Assembly (NCBI GenBank): GCA_963751335.1
Contig: CAVVUB010000008.1
Coordinates: 248,001 to 312,000, forward strand
Origin: Bog-473 sp963751335
GTDB taxonomy: Bacteria > Actinomycetota > Acidimicrobiia > Acidimicrobiales > RAAP-2
Length of the DNA stretch: 64,000 nt
Direction: 5' to 3'
The notes beneath the pieces are model-generated. The model did no database searches. It worked only from the letters and a program-made list of their open reading frames with translations, and was not told the origin of the DNA. The translations under genes and the position numbers were made by a program. Below are positions 1-8,986 of the stretch, one piece after another (the stretch's first letter is position 1; each line of letters begins with the position of its first letter).

Positions 1-1292
1 TGATCTCGGCCTCGGGGGCGATGGTGATGGCGATGGCCAACGACCTCATCGTCATCTTCCTCGGCCTCGAGATCCTCTCCATTGCGCTCTACGTGCTCAC
101 CGCCTTCAACTACCGCCGGGTCGCCTCGGGCGAAGCCGCCCTCAAGTACTTCATCCTCGGGGGCTTCTCCTCCGCCATCTTCGTGTACGGCATTGCGCTG
201 ACCTATGGCGCCACCGGCTCGACCAACCTGACCCAGATCGCCGACTTCCTGTCCAAGAACGTGGTCCTCTCCAACGGCCTCCTCCTGGCGGGGCTGGCCC
301 TCCTGCTGGCGGGCTTCGCGTTCAAGATCGCGGCCGTCCCCTTCCACATGTGGACGCCCGACGTGTACCAGGGGGCACCGACGCCGGTGACCGGCTTCAT
401 GGCGGCGGTGGCCAAGGCGGGCGCCTTCGCCGCGTTGCTCCGGGTGCTCTTCTCGTCCTTCGGGGTGGTCTCCTCGGACTGGCGTCCCATCCTCTACGGG
501 TTGGCCGTGCTCTCGCTGGTCCTCGGTGCGTTCGTGGCGTTGCGCCAGCGCGACGTGAAGCGCATGCTGGCCTACTCGTCGATCAACCATGCCGGCTTCA
601 TCCTCCTCGGCGTGGTGGCCGGGACGGCCCGTGGTGCGAGCGCCTCGCTCTACTACCTCTTCGCCTACATGTTCATGACCATCGGCAGCTTCGCGGTCGT
701 CACCGTGCTCGGGCGGAGCGGTGACGACGATCACGACCTGTCTCACTACCGTGGCTTGGCCGGACGCCAGCCCGTGCTGGCGCTGGCCTTCGCCGTGCTG
801 CTGCTGGCCCAGGCCGGGGCCCCGTTCACGACGGGCTTATGGGCCAAGGTGCAGGTGGTCTTCGCCGTGGTCCAGTCGGGGAACGTGCCGCTCGGGGTGA
901 TCGCCATGGTGACGGCCGTCGTGGCCGCCTACTTCTACCTGCGCATCGCCGTCCTCATGTACGCCGGCGGCGGGCTGGGCGAGCCCGAGGCCGGGGCGGT
1001 CGCCGCATCCGACTCGGGCGAGGGGTCGGCGGCGCCGACCACACCGACGATGACCACGAGCTGGGGCAGTCCCGAGGCAACAGCGAGCGCCGTTTCCACC
1101 ATCAACGAGCACATCGTTCTGGCCGACGAGGCGCCCGAGGGCGACGACGATCTGCCCGAGGCGGTGCCGGTCCCGGTCTTGACGGCGCTGGCCATCGGCC
1201 TGTGCACCGGGGTGACCGTACTCTTCGGCTTCTGGCCCCAGCCGCTGATCGACTTCGCCAACCACGCCACCCTGCTGTTCCTGCCCAAATAG
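1..1292 (+). CDS. nuoN: NADH-quinone oxidoreductase subunit N (5' end cut by window)
   Basis: Membrane proton-pumping subunit of respiratory complex I, one of the three antiporter-like subunits. The reading frame is already open at base 3, so the N-terminal part (roughly 70-80 residues by family length) lies outside the window. Visible hallmarks are EAALKYFILGGFSS, the FKIAAVPFHMWTPD and VYQGAPTPVTGF stretch and DVKRMLAYSSINHAGF, all typical of the antiporter core with its buried Lys residues, within many hydrophobic segments. A Ser/Thr/Ala-rich soluble loop near visible residues 325-385 interrupts the C-terminal helices and looks like a lineage insertion. It is normally the last gene of the nuo operon, which fits the convergent gene starting 18 bases downstream. 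Confidence 0.95.
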   Translation, partial: ISASGAMVMAMANDLIVIFLGLEILSIALYVLTAFNYRRVASGEAALKYFILGGFSSAIFVYGIALTYGATGSTNLTQIADFLSKNVVLSNGLLLAGLALLLAGFAFKIAAVPFHMWTPDVYQGAPTPVTGFMAAVAKAGAFAALLRVLFSSFGVVSSDWRPILYGLAVLSLVLGAFVALRQRDVKRMLAYSSINHAGFILLGVVAGTARGASASLYYLFAYMFMTIGSFAVVTVLGRSGDDDHDLSHYRGLAGRQPVLALAFAVLLLAQAGAPFTTGLWAKVQVVFAVVQSGNVPLGVIAMVTAVVAAYFYLRIAVLMYAGGGLGEPEAGAVAASDSGEGSAAPTTPTMTTSWGSPEATASAVSTINEHIVLADEAPEGDDDLPEAVPVPVLTALAIGLCTGVTVLFGFWPQPLIDFANHATLLFLPK

Positions 1293-1310
1293 ATCAGCTG
1301 ACGAGACCGG

Positions 1311-1326
1311 TCACGGCCTGCCGTGA
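1311..1326. terminator. Short inverted repeat between convergent genes
   Basis: TCACGG-CCTG-CCGTGA forms a 6-7 bp stem with a 2-4 base loop between the nuoN stop and the small minus-strand gene, whose stop codon lies inside the left arm. No T-run follows on either strand, so a role as a bidirectional terminator is only a guess. Confidence 0.25.
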
Positions 1327-1451
1327 TGGGGCGGCCGTTCCCGCCGCTGTTGCTCGGCCCAGCAGAGATCGCAGCCGTGGCAGGGACCGCGCTCGGGGTC
1401 GGGTGGGTGCGATCCGGCATGGCCGCACACCGGGCAGGGAGCTTCGCTCAC
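1311..1451 (-). CDS. 46-residue Cys-rich small protein, coupled to the mprF-like gene
   Basis: The frame begins with a GTG whose last two bases overlap the TGA of the upstream mprF-like gene (GTGA, 4 bp), the same coupling seen between many real genes in this window. It encodes about 46 residues with CPVCG near the start and a second cluster CHGCDLC near residue 28, i.e. Cys pairs of the CXXC type that could bind one zinc ion. The tail is Arg/Pro/His-rich. I do not recognise a named family. A zinc-ribbon accessory protein translated with the lipid transferase is an inference; the alternative is chance open frame in GC-rich DNA. Confidence 0.45.
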   Translation of the reverse strand: MSEAPCPVCGHAGSHPPDPERGPCHGCDLCWAEQQRRERPPHHGRP

Positions 1452-4400
1452 CGACGAGGACCCGTCTGCTCGACGTGCCGGGCCGGAGTGCTGTCGGTGC
1501 CCGATGCGGTCTCGCCGTCGGGCCGGCCCTCGGACTCGCCCTCCGCCAGCAGGGCCCGGACCGACTCTGGCACGGCCGGTCCCGAGCGCTTGGTCGTGGT
1601 GAGGAGGCGTCCGATCACCGGCACTTCGGTCAGGGATTCGGCCCGCATGATCTGGACCGCCACGGGCACGAATTGCTCGGCGGAGTCGAACACGATGTAG
1701 CGGGGCAGCCACCGGGGCTCGTACTTGGCATTGAAACGCCAGAGCGTCTCGATCTGGAGCACGCCCGAGAGCCGGCGCAGGGCCCACCGCTCGACCCGCT
1801 GGGTCATCCCGTCACCGGTCTCTCCCTCGAGGATCGATCGCATGGCGGCGAAGTTGAGGCTGAGTCCCTTCATCCCCATCTCCTTGAGGTGCGTGATGGT
1901 GGAGCAGAGCGCGAAATCGAGCAGTCCGTTGGGATGGTCTCCGGGATCGCGTCGCATGAGGTCGAGGGAGTAGCCGCCGATGGCGGGGGAGGGCACGAAC
2001 TGGCACATGGCGACCGGGGACCCGTCGGGCCCCTCCACCAGGGTGAGCAGCAGCCCGGTGTCGCGGGGATCGAAGAGCCGGCCCAGCATCATGGAGAAGC
2101 CGCGCTCCTGCTCGCCGCGTCGGCTCTTGGTCATCAGTTCGGTCATGCGGGCCGCGTCGTGCGGGTCGAGACGGGCCGGGTCCAAGAAGCGGGCGGTGTA
2201 GCCGTAGCGGGCCACGCGGTTGACCGCCTGGCGCAGCCCCTTCATCTTGCCGCCGTCGAGGGAGAATTCGCGTGGGTCGACGACGGCTTCGTCGCCGATG
2301 TAGACGAAGCGCATGCCCGAGGCCTGGTAGGTGGGGAGCCATTCCTCGCCCGCGCCCATGACGCCCAGACCCCACCCGTTGCGGTCGACGTAGCGCCGGA
2401 ACGAGTCCCACACGTGGGCCCGCTCCGAGAAGGGTCCGATCGGATCGGGTGAGACGAGGCACACCCCGCCGAACACGGCGTAGGCCACCAGCGAGTCACG
2501 GTGGAAGAACCACTGCTTGTCGTCGCGCAGGGCGAAGTAGTCGAGTGTGCCCGTGCCGTGGCGTCGCACGATGTCGCGGGCCCGCAACTCGGCGGCGCGC
2601 CGCCCCACCGAGGCCCGTCCCGACGAGAGCCTGCGATCCACGACGGGCCGGGTCAGCAGGTACAGCGCGGCCACGATCAGGCAGATGCCCACCGAGAGCA
2701 GGGTGATGGAGGCGAAGCGGTCGATGGTCGAGGGGAAGGACACCCAGGTGACGCCGACCAGGCGCTCGGCCGATCCGAGCAGCACCTCGGGCCACGAGGG
2801 CAGCGGGTGGTGGTGGACACGCCCGGCCACCTCGACGCCGACGAAGCCGCCCAGGGTGGCGAAAAGGCCGCCGACGGCCAGGATGACGAGCGCGGTCAGC
2901 AGGGTCGTCCGCTCGGTCTGGGCCCGGAAATGCTCGCGATTGACGATCAGCAGAACGAGGACCGCTGCGCACACGGCCAGGGTGACGAGGTCCGCCGCGT
3001 GGACGACATGAAGGACGAGCGTGAAGCTGAGCAGGGCCACGGCGACGATCCATGAGCGCCGTTGCCCGCGCAGGACGCCCCGCGAGAGCATGATCATCCC
3101 GATGCCGGCGATGGCCACGAGGGCGCCGGCCGCCTGCACGACGGTAATGGGCAGGTACTGGGCAATGAGGTGCAGATGGGCGCGCAGGGGCTCGGTCACC
3201 GAGGAGAGCAGGTCGACCAGGCCGGCCACGAAGAGCGAGACGGCAGCGATGCGCCGGATGCGGCGGACGCTGATGCGGTCCGCAGCCACCTCGGGCGCCG
3301 GCGGCCAGGAGGCGCCGTTGGGCCATCCGGCCGCCAGTTCGGCATGGACCTCGGCCGCCTTGGAGCGGCCCTTGATCACGACGTCCGACGTGACCAGGCG
3401 CTCGCCCAGGGTGGCCAGGGGCAGGTCGGCCTCGGCCAGCAACAGGCGGACGTGCAGGTCGGCCCCTGTTTCGATCTCGAGGGTCGACTCCTGCCGGTGG
3501 TGCAGGAAGGTGGGCGGGAGGCCGAAACGACCCCGGTGCTCGTGGACCACCTCGGAGGTGGCGCCGGGACAGGCGAAGAACCCTGCGTCGAGGTGGGTGA
3601 GCTCGGGCACCAGCGCGCCGCCCACGATCACCCCCGAGGCCCCGGCCTCGATGGCCGCCCGGGTCAGGTCGAGGGTGTCCCGGCCGTCGATGTCGAGGAG
3701 CGCATGGGCGATGGGGGGTGTCCCCGATTGGCGTCCGGACCACGGTGCCGGCAGGTCTTCGCCCCCGAGGGCACGCCAGATGCCGCGTGAAGTGACGGCG
3801 ACCACGATGGCGAGCACGACCAGGAGCGCCACCGCGATGGCCAGGGTGACCAGGAACCGCGAGAACCACGACGCGTCGTACGCGTGCTGGAGCGCGTTCT
3901 GTTGGCGGGGGGAACGGAACACGTGCCCGAGCCCGTCGACGACGAACTCCACCCGGAGCAACAGCGCGATGGCGGCCAGCACGAGGGGAGGGGCCCAGAG
4001 GTAGCGCCGGAGCCTGCGGTAGAGGAGGCGGGACGTGACGAAGCGTCGGGCCAGGCCCGGGTCGTCGAGCCGTTCCAAGCCGACCAGCCAGGGTCGGTCC
4101 TCGGTGCCGCTCTCGAGGTGTGGGTCGGCGCTGGGCCGCAGCGTGCCGGCGCGCACCAGCACGGTCCGCGTCCCGGCTCCCGTCTCGCAGCGCAGATCGA
4201 CGGCGGCGTGCACGGTGACGCCGGCCTGCTCGAGCGGAGCGATCAGCGCCGGACCGAGTTCGGGGGCGAGCACGGCGACCACCTGTGAATCCGGGCGCGC
4301 CGAGAAGGCGCGCAACGCGCCCATGAGCACGGGATGGGCGTGCAACGCCTCAGCCCCCTCGGTGCCTTCGCCGAGCACCGGCGCCACCGGCCGGCCGCAG

Positions 4401-4606
4401 AGGATGACGATGCCGGGGCCTTGCCACTCCTCGAGGCGGCGGGCGATGTCGCGGCAGGCGGCGCGGGAGGAATCACTCGGCTCGGGCGGGAGCAGGAGGT
4501 CGCCGAGCACCTCGACCCGACGGCCGAGGGCCACGTCGATGCGATGCTCGCAGCCGGTCGCCGGCGCCAGGTCCCGTTCCCCTCCGGTGGCGACGGTGCT
4601 GCTCAT
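1448..4606 (-). CDS. MprF-like lysylphosphatidylglycerol synthase domain protein with degenerate metallophosphoesterase half
   Basis: About 1,052 residues. The C-terminal part (about 690-985) is the DUF2156 aminoacyl-phosphatidylglycerol synthase domain: GGVCLVSPDPIG, REFSLDGGKMKGLRQAVNRV and GLSLNFAAM are hallmark stretches, so the likely role is tRNA-dependent aminoacylation of membrane lipid. Hydrophobic segments lie near 203-275 and 450-655. Residues 28-165 and 298-415 resemble the two halves of an actinobacterial membrane metallophosphoesterase (GASGVIVGGALVPEL corresponds to a GHTHxPEL motif, and GFFACPG, RQES, GADLHVRLL follow), but the metal-binding His/Asp motifs are gone. The ATG at 4606 is preceded by GGAAGGG a few bases upstream; an in-frame ATG at 4618 is possible. 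The lipid substrate and the transferred amino acid cannot be read from sequence. Confidence 0.85.
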   Translation of the reverse strand: MSSTVATGGERDLAPATGCEHRIDVALGRRVEVLGDLLLPPEPSDSSRAACRDIARRLEEWQGPGIVILCGRPVAPVLGEGTEGAEALHAHPVLMGALRAFSARPDSQVVAVLAPELGPALIAPLEQAGVTVHAAVDLRCETGAGTRTVLVRAGTLRPSADPHLESGTEDRPWLVGLERLDDPGLARRFVTSRLLYRRLRRYLWAPPLVLAAIALLLRVEFVVDGLGHVFRSPRQQNALQHAYDASWFSRFLVTLAIAVALLVVLAIVVAVTSRGIWRALGGEDLPAPWSGRQSGTPPIAHALLDIDGRDTLDLTRAAIEAGASGVIVGGALVPELTHLDAGFFACPGATSEVVHEHRGRFGLPPTFLHHRQESTLEIETGADLHVRLLLAEADLPLATLGERLVTSDVVIKGRSKAAEVHAELAAGWPNGASWPPAPEVAADRISVRRIRRIAAVSLFVAGLVDLLSSVTEPLRAHLHLIAQYLPITVVQAAGALVAIAGIGMIMLSRGVLRGQRRSWIVAVALLSFTLVLHVVHAADLVTLAVCAAVLVLLIVNREHFRAQTERTTLLTALVILAVGGLFATLGGFVGVEVAGRVHHHPLPSWPEVLLGSAERLVGVTWVSFPSTIDRFASITLLSVGICLIVAALYLLTRPVVDRRLSSGRASVGRRAAELRARDIVRRHGTGTLDYFALRDDKQWFFHRDSLVAYAVFGGVCLVSPDPIGPFSERAHVWDSFRRYVDRNGWGLGVMGAGEEWLPTYQASGMRFVYIGDEAVVDPREFSLDGGKMKGLRQAVNRVARYGYTARFLDPARLDPHDAARMTELMTKSRRGEQERGFSMMLGRLFDPRDTGLLLTLVEGPDGSPVAMCQFVPSPAIGGYSLDLMRRDPGDHPNGLLDFALCSTITHLKEMGMKGLSLNFAAMRSILEGETGDGMTQRVERWALRRLSGVLQIETLWRFNAKYEPRWLPRYIVFDSAEQFVPVAVQIMRAESLTEVPVIGRLLTTTKRSGPAVPESVRALLAEGESEGRPDGETASGTDSTPARHVEQTGPRR

Positions 4607-4706
4607 GATCCCTTCCATGGTGTCACTTTCGGGGGTTCGGCACGTCTCTCGACCACCGCGGTGGTTGCCCCGGAATGGCCGGGGGACGCCGTTAAGGTGG
4701 ACTTTC

Positions 4707-5204
4707 ATGCCGCCGACGCCCGAGGAACGAACCAACTGGACGTGGCGCGACGGCGTGCGCACGGGGGGGCCCGCCGTCGTCTTCGACATCGACGGCGTGC
4801 TCTCGGATGCCGCGGGCCGCCAGCACTACATCGAGCACGGCCGCCGGGACTGGCACGCCTTCTTCGAGGCCTGCGGCGACGACCCGGTCATCGAGGAGAT
4901 CGCCCGCTTGCTCGAGCTGCTCGATCCCGCCCTCGACGTCATCTTGCTCACCGGGCGCCCCCAGCGGGTGCAGCCCCAGACGCTGGCGTGGCTCGAGCGT
5001 TACGGGTTGCGCTGGGACTTGCTCGTGATGCGGTCGCGGGGCGACTACGTGCAGGTCACGTCCTTCAAGCAGACGGTGGTCAGCGACCTCCGTGCCCACG
5101 GCTTCGATCTACGACTGGCGTTCGAGGACGATCCCTCGAACCACGCCATGTACGTCGCGCAAGGCGTCCCCTGCGTCTACATCCACTCCGGGTACTACGA
5201 GTAG
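4707..5204 (+). CDS. HAD-superfamily phosphatase (polynucleotide-kinase-3'-phosphatase-like)
   Basis: A 165-residue soluble HAD hydrolase. Motif I is VVFDIDGVLSD near residues 24-34 (nucleophile Asp and acid/base Asp), motif II is VILLTGRP near residue 79, and the distal acidic motif is AFEDDPSNHAMY near residue 140. This minimal single-domain architecture matches phosphatase-domain proteins related to the 3'-phosphatase half of polynucleotide kinases; the substrate is not determinable. The ATG is preceded by AAGGTGG with a 6-base spacer, which fixes the start. It is divergent from the mprF-like gene and its last 10 bases overlap the convergent lnt gene. Confidence 0.85.
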   Translation: MPPTPEERTNWTWRDGVRTGGPAVVFDIDGVLSDAAGRQHYIEHGRRDWHAFFEACGDDPVIEEIARLLELLDPALDVILLTGRPQRVQPQTLAWLERYGLRWDLLVMRSRGDYVQVTSFKQTVVSDLRAHGFDLRLAFEDDPSNHAMYVAQGVPCVYIHSGYYE

Positions 5205-6676
5205 CGCAGCTGGCGGGCCCAGCCAATGACGAGCGCCCCGCCCGCGAGCAGCACGACCGGGAGGTCGCCCCAGTGGTCATAGGGCGTGAGACCACGGCGC
5301 AGGGCCACGGGCACCATGAGGACCTGGCGGCGGCCCAAGGTGCTGCGGGCCAAGACGACGCCGCGCTGGGTGACCGCCGTGCTGTACCCGGTGGGGGATG
5401 CTTGGACGAGGTCCCGGCCCGTCTGGACCGCCTGGACCCGTGCCGCCGCGACCTCCTGGGCGGGAACCTGGGACGTGCTGTAGGAGGACGTGTTGGTGGG
5501 CACGACCAGCAGCTCAGCACCGGCCCCCACCGAGGCGCGACTGCGGTTGGCGTAGAACACCTCGAAGCTGACCATCAGCCCGAGCGGTGCGGCCGGCGTA
5601 CGCATGAGCCCGCTCCCGTGCCCGGCGACGGCATCGAGCGGGACGCCGGACAGGTCGGCGAAGTGCGCGAAGAGGGAGCGGTCGGGCACGTACTCGCCGA
5701 AGGGCACCCGGTGCACCTTCTCGAACACACCGACGATCCGACCGTGGGGGCCCCAGGCCACGACCTCGTTGCGGAAGGCGGTGGTGCCCACCGGTGTGGT
5801 CACCCCGACGAGCAGCGTCGTGTGCAGCCGGCGGGCCAGCTGGGACAGGAGCACCGCCTGGGGTGAGCCGGCCAGGGGGCCGTCGAGGGCGACCACGTCC
5901 TCGGGCCACAGCACGAGGTCGGGGGGCGGGTGGGCGCGGACCATTTTCATGGCGGCCAGCTGGGCCCCGAACACCGAGGCCGGGGAGATCTCCTCCTTGC
6001 TGACGCCGAAGGCACCCCCGCCCTGGACCATGGCGGCCTGCACCGTGCGCACCGCGACGCCGCCGTCGGGCGCCCCCGCCCCCGCCAGCGCCAAGGCGAC
6101 GAGGCCGGCGGCGACCGCGAGCCCCCCGAACGCGCCGGGCCCGGGCCGTGACCCGGCCCGGGCCCCGGCCCAGGTGGTGAGCGTGGCCAACGCCACGCCG
6201 CCGGCGTAGACGCCGGCGGTCATGAGCAGGGGACCACCCAGGCGGGCCAGCTGGAGGAACGGGCCGTCGGCCTGGCCGAGGAACACCCCTCCCAGCGGGA
6301 GACCACCGAAGGGCCAGGCCAGGCGTGCCGCCTCGGCCAGGGTGCAGGAGCCGACAAAGGCGATGGCCCGGCCGCGGTCGGGCGGGGTGCAGGCGGCGGC
6401 GACGGCGAAGAACAGCGCTTCGAACAACACGAGCGCCAGCGCGCCGTACCAGTTGAAGGCCCGGGCCCAGGCCAATCCGATGGCGAAACAACCGAGGCCG
6501 GTCAGCCAACCGGACCAGATCCGTGTGCGCAACGCGAGGTCGTGCAGGCGCCAATAGAACAGCGCCGCGCCGACGAGCCCGAGCGGCCACCAGCCCCAGG
6601 GCGGGAGCGAAAACGCCAACAGGGCGCCGGCGGCCAGCGAGGGGAGAGCGATGCGCCCGCGTGGGGGCACGCTCAC
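5195..6676 (-). CDS. lnt: Apolipoprotein N-acyltransferase, Cys-to-Ser variant
   Basis: A 493-residue membrane protein with about six N-terminal helices followed by a nitrilase-fold domain (about 210-470), as in Lnt, which N-acylates the lipid-modified Cys of lipoproteins. The catalytic Glu is E259 (LWPEDV) and the catalytic Lys is K320 (FEKVHRVPFGEYVP). At the place of the essential Cys of E. coli Lnt (ICYE) the protein reads VSFE, with Ser370. Similar S/W-E-V-F-F variants exist in other actinobacterial Lnt-like proteins as far as I recall, so activity is uncertain. The GTG start overlaps the cgoX stop by 4 bp, making it the last gene of the heme operon. Confidence 0.88.
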   Translation of the reverse strand: MSVPPRGRIALPSLAAGALLAFSLPPWGWWPLGLVGAALFYWRLHDLALRTRIWSGWLTGLGCFAIGLAWARAFNWYGALALVLFEALFFAVAAACTPPDRGRAIAFVGSCTLAEAARLAWPFGGLPLGGVFLGQADGPFLQLARLGGPLLMTAGVYAGGVALATLTTWAGARAGSRPGPGAFGGLAVAAGLVALALAGAGAPDGGVAVRTVQAAMVQGGGAFGVSKEEISPASVFGAQLAAMKMVRAHPPPDLVLWPEDVVALDGPLAGSPQAVLLSQLARRLHTTLLVGVTTPVGTTAFRNEVVAWGPHGRIVGVFEKVHRVPFGEYVPDRSLFAHFADLSGVPLDAVAGHGSGLMRTPAAPLGLMVSFEVFYANRSRASVGAGAELLVVPTNTSSYSTSQVPAQEVAAARVQAVQTGRDLVQASPTGYSTAVTQRGVVLARSTLGRRQVLMVPVALRRGLTPYDHWGDLPVVLLAGGALVIGWARQLRYS

Positions 6677-8082
6677 AAGAGGGCGCGGGCGGCGGTGCGA
6701 CCACTGGCGATGCAGGCCGGGATGCCGACCCCGTGGTAGGCCGCACCGGCCACGGCCAGGTGGCCCACGCGGGCGACGGCCGCCTCCACCCCCGCCGTGC
6801 GCAAGAGGTGATGCACCCGGTACTGCGGGAAGGCGTGGGGATGGCGCGCCACGACGCTCTCGAGTGGGGCGCCGCTGACCCCCAACAGCCCGCCCAGATC
6901 ATCCCAGGCCCGTTGCGCCGCTTCGCCGTCGGTCCATCCCTCGGGCCGGGTGTCGTCGACCCGGCCGAGCGAGGCGCGGAGCAGCACCTCCCCGGGCCGG
7001 GCCAGGTGTGGCCACTTGCGGTCGAGGAAGGTGCAGGCGGTGACCGCCCACGGCTCGCCACCCTTGGGCGCACTGTGCCGCGGCACCAGGAAGCCGGTCC
7101 CGTAGAGCGGTTCGGGGACGTCCCCCGAAGCCACCCGGAACGTCACCAACATCACCGACGCGTAGTCAATGGCCTCGAGCAGGGTCGCCGCTTCGTCGTC
7201 GTGGGGACGGAGGAGTTCGACGCCGTCGGGGGCGGGCACCGCCAGCACCACCCCGTCGGCCTCGTGCTCGTCCTGCGCGCTCGAGATCGTCCAGCGGTCA
7301 CCCCGACGGTCGAGGCGTGAGGCGCCCACCCCGAGGCGGACGTCGACCCCACGTCGGCGGAGGCCATCGGCCAACGCGGCGATCAGGGCGCCCATGCCGC
7401 CGTCGAGGGTCCAGAAGAGCGGTGGGCCGTCAGGGACGGGCGTGGGCGTCTCCGCCCGGAGGGAACGCATGAGACTGCCCCGACGACCGGCCGCGGCGAG
7501 CAGCGGCGGGAACACGGCGGCCGCCGACATGTCGTCGACGGAGCCCGCGTGGATGCCACCGATGAGGGGATCGACCAGCGCGTCGGTCACCCGCGACCCG
7601 AGCTTGCGCGTGACGAGCGGGCCGATGGAGCGGTCACCGAGCCGACCCCGCACGTCGGGCCGCGGCAGGAGGGCATCGCGGAGGAGCCCGAGCTGGCCCC
7701 GCGGGCCGAGGATCCCTGTGCGCGCCGTCGGCCAGAAGCGGGTCGGCACGCCGAGCGCGAGCCCCTCGGGCAGTGCGCGCAACTTGCCCCGGGCGAAGAC
7801 CGACGCACCACGCCCGGCAATGGGCACGAGGAGGTCGCCGAGCCCCACCTCGCGGGCGAGCTCGACCGCCTCGGTGCGGCGACCGAGGAAGCCGTCAGGT
7901 CCCAGATCCACCATGCGCCCGCCGAACTCGCCGCTGCGCAGGGCGCCGCCCAGGCGGTCCGAGGCTTCCAGGACGACGACGGCAGGGGCGTCGCCCCGGG
8001 GCTCGGCGCCGCCGGTGAGCTCCCACGCCGCGCTGAGGCCACTGATGCCTCCGCCGATCACCACCACCCGCCCGCCGGCCAC
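6673..8082 (-). CDS. cgoX: Coproporphyrinogen III oxidase / protoporphyrinogen oxidase family (CgoX/HemY)
   Basis: A 469-residue FAD-dependent oxidase. The dinucleotide-binding GGGISG lies at residues 10-15 (VVVIGGGISGLSAAWEL), and the C-terminal FAD motif near 445-465 reads VGHLAVAGAAYHGVGIPACI. It performs the six-electron oxidation of a porphyrinogen to the porphyrin. Its place directly after hemE and ferrochelatase is the hemEHY order of organisms using the coproporphyrin-dependent route, so coproporphyrinogen III is the more likely substrate than protoporphyrinogen IX; this is inferred from context. GTG start, one base after the cpfC stop; no transmembrane segment is evident. Confidence 0.9.
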   Translation of the reverse strand: MAGGRVVVIGGGISGLSAAWELTGGAEPRGDAPAVVVLEASDRLGGALRSGEFGGRMVDLGPDGFLGRRTEAVELAREVGLGDLLVPIAGRGASVFARGKLRALPEGLALGVPTRFWPTARTGILGPRGQLGLLRDALLPRPDVRGRLGDRSIGPLVTRKLGSRVTDALVDPLIGGIHAGSVDDMSAAAVFPPLLAAAGRRGSLMRSLRAETPTPVPDGPPLFWTLDGGMGALIAALADGLRRRGVDVRLGVGASRLDRRGDRWTISSAQDEHEADGVVLAVPAPDGVELLRPHDDEAATLLEAIDYASVMLVTFRVASGDVPEPLYGTGFLVPRHSAPKGGEPWAVTACTFLDRKWPHLARPGEVLLRASLGRVDDTRPEGWTDGEAAQRAWDDLGGLLGVSGAPLESVVARHPHAFPQYRVHHLLRTAGVEAAVARVGHLAVAGAAYHGVGIPACIASGRTAARALL

Positions 8083-8083
8083 G

Positions 8084-8986
8084 TCAGTCGGCCCGGTCCG
8101 CCGCAGTCACGACGTCGGCCAGCACATCGACGAAGGTGGGATCGTCGTTGAGCGACGCCGTGCGTGCGTAGGAGAGACCCACCGAGGCGGCCACACCCGC
8201 CAGCTCGATGTCGAGGTCGTAGAGCACCTCGAGGTGGTCGGCCACGAAGCCGACGGGACACACCACCAGGGCGTCGGTCTCCCCCTCGGCGGCCAGCCGG
8301 CGCACCTCGTCGCGGATGTCGGGACCGAGCCACGGTTCGGGTGTGCGTCCCGCGCTCTGCCAGGCCACCGACCACACGGCCAAGCCGGCCTCGGCGGCGA
8401 CCAGGCGGGCCGACTCCTCGAGCTGCTCGGGGTAGGGGTCACCTGCCCCCCGCACCCGTTCGGGGAGGGAGTGGGCGGTGAAGATCACGCGGGAGCGTCC
8501 GGTGACGCCGTCCGTGGCGGCGCGCACGCGCCCGGCCAGCAGCCGAACGAACGCCGGCTCGCCGTACCACGACTCGATGGCGGTGAACGGGGTCGTTCCC
8601 AATGCGGCGGCCGCCCGCTCGAGGTACTCGCGCGACCCCATGGAGGAGGCGTGCGGGGTGAGGACGAGGCCGATCACCGTCTTCACGCCCGAGGCGGCCA
8701 GCTGGCCCGCCGCGTCCTCGAGCAACGGATCGGTGTGCTTGGCCCCGAAGGCGACACGGTAACGGCCCGGAGCCCGGTGCTCGAGGGCGCGGCGCAGCGC
8801 GTCCACCTGGGCCCGGGTGCGGGCGGCGAGCGGCGATGTGCCACCGATGGCCCGGTAGCGCTCGGCCAGTTCGGCCAGCTGCGCCGCCTCGGGCGGCCGG
8901 CCCCGCCGGATGCGGGTGTAGAAGGCCTCGATCTCCTCCGTCTTGGCCGGTGTGCCGTGCGCCATGACGAGGACGCCGACTGTCAT
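8084..8986 (-). CDS. cpfC: Ferrochelatase (probably coproporphyrin III ferrochelatase)
   Basis: A 300-residue class II chelatase that inserts ferrous iron into the porphyrin. The catalytic His is H172 in VIFTAHSLPERV and the partner Glu is E253 in PVGFVADHLEVLYDLD, both in the expected spacing. VLTPHASSMGSREY is another family signature. The ATG overlaps the hemE stop (ATGA), which fixes the start. A hemE-cpfC-cgoX order points to the coproporphyrin branch, whose last step needs the decarboxylase ChdC (HemQ); no chdC is seen in this window. Confidence 0.93.
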   Translation of the reverse strand: MTVGVLVMAHGTPAKTEEIEAFYTRIRRGRPPEAAQLAELAERYRAIGGTSPLAARTRAQVDALRRALEHRAPGRYRVAFGAKHTDPLLEDAAGQLAASGVKTVIGLVLTPHASSMGSREYLERAAAALGTTPFTAIESWYGEPAFVRLLAGRVRAATDGVTGRSRVIFTAHSLPERVRGAGDPYPEQLEESARLVAAEAGLAVWSVAWQSAGRTPEPWLGPDIRDEVRRLAAEGETDALVVCPVGFVADHLEVLYDLDIELAGVAASVGLSYARTASLNDDPTFVDVLADVVTAADRAD

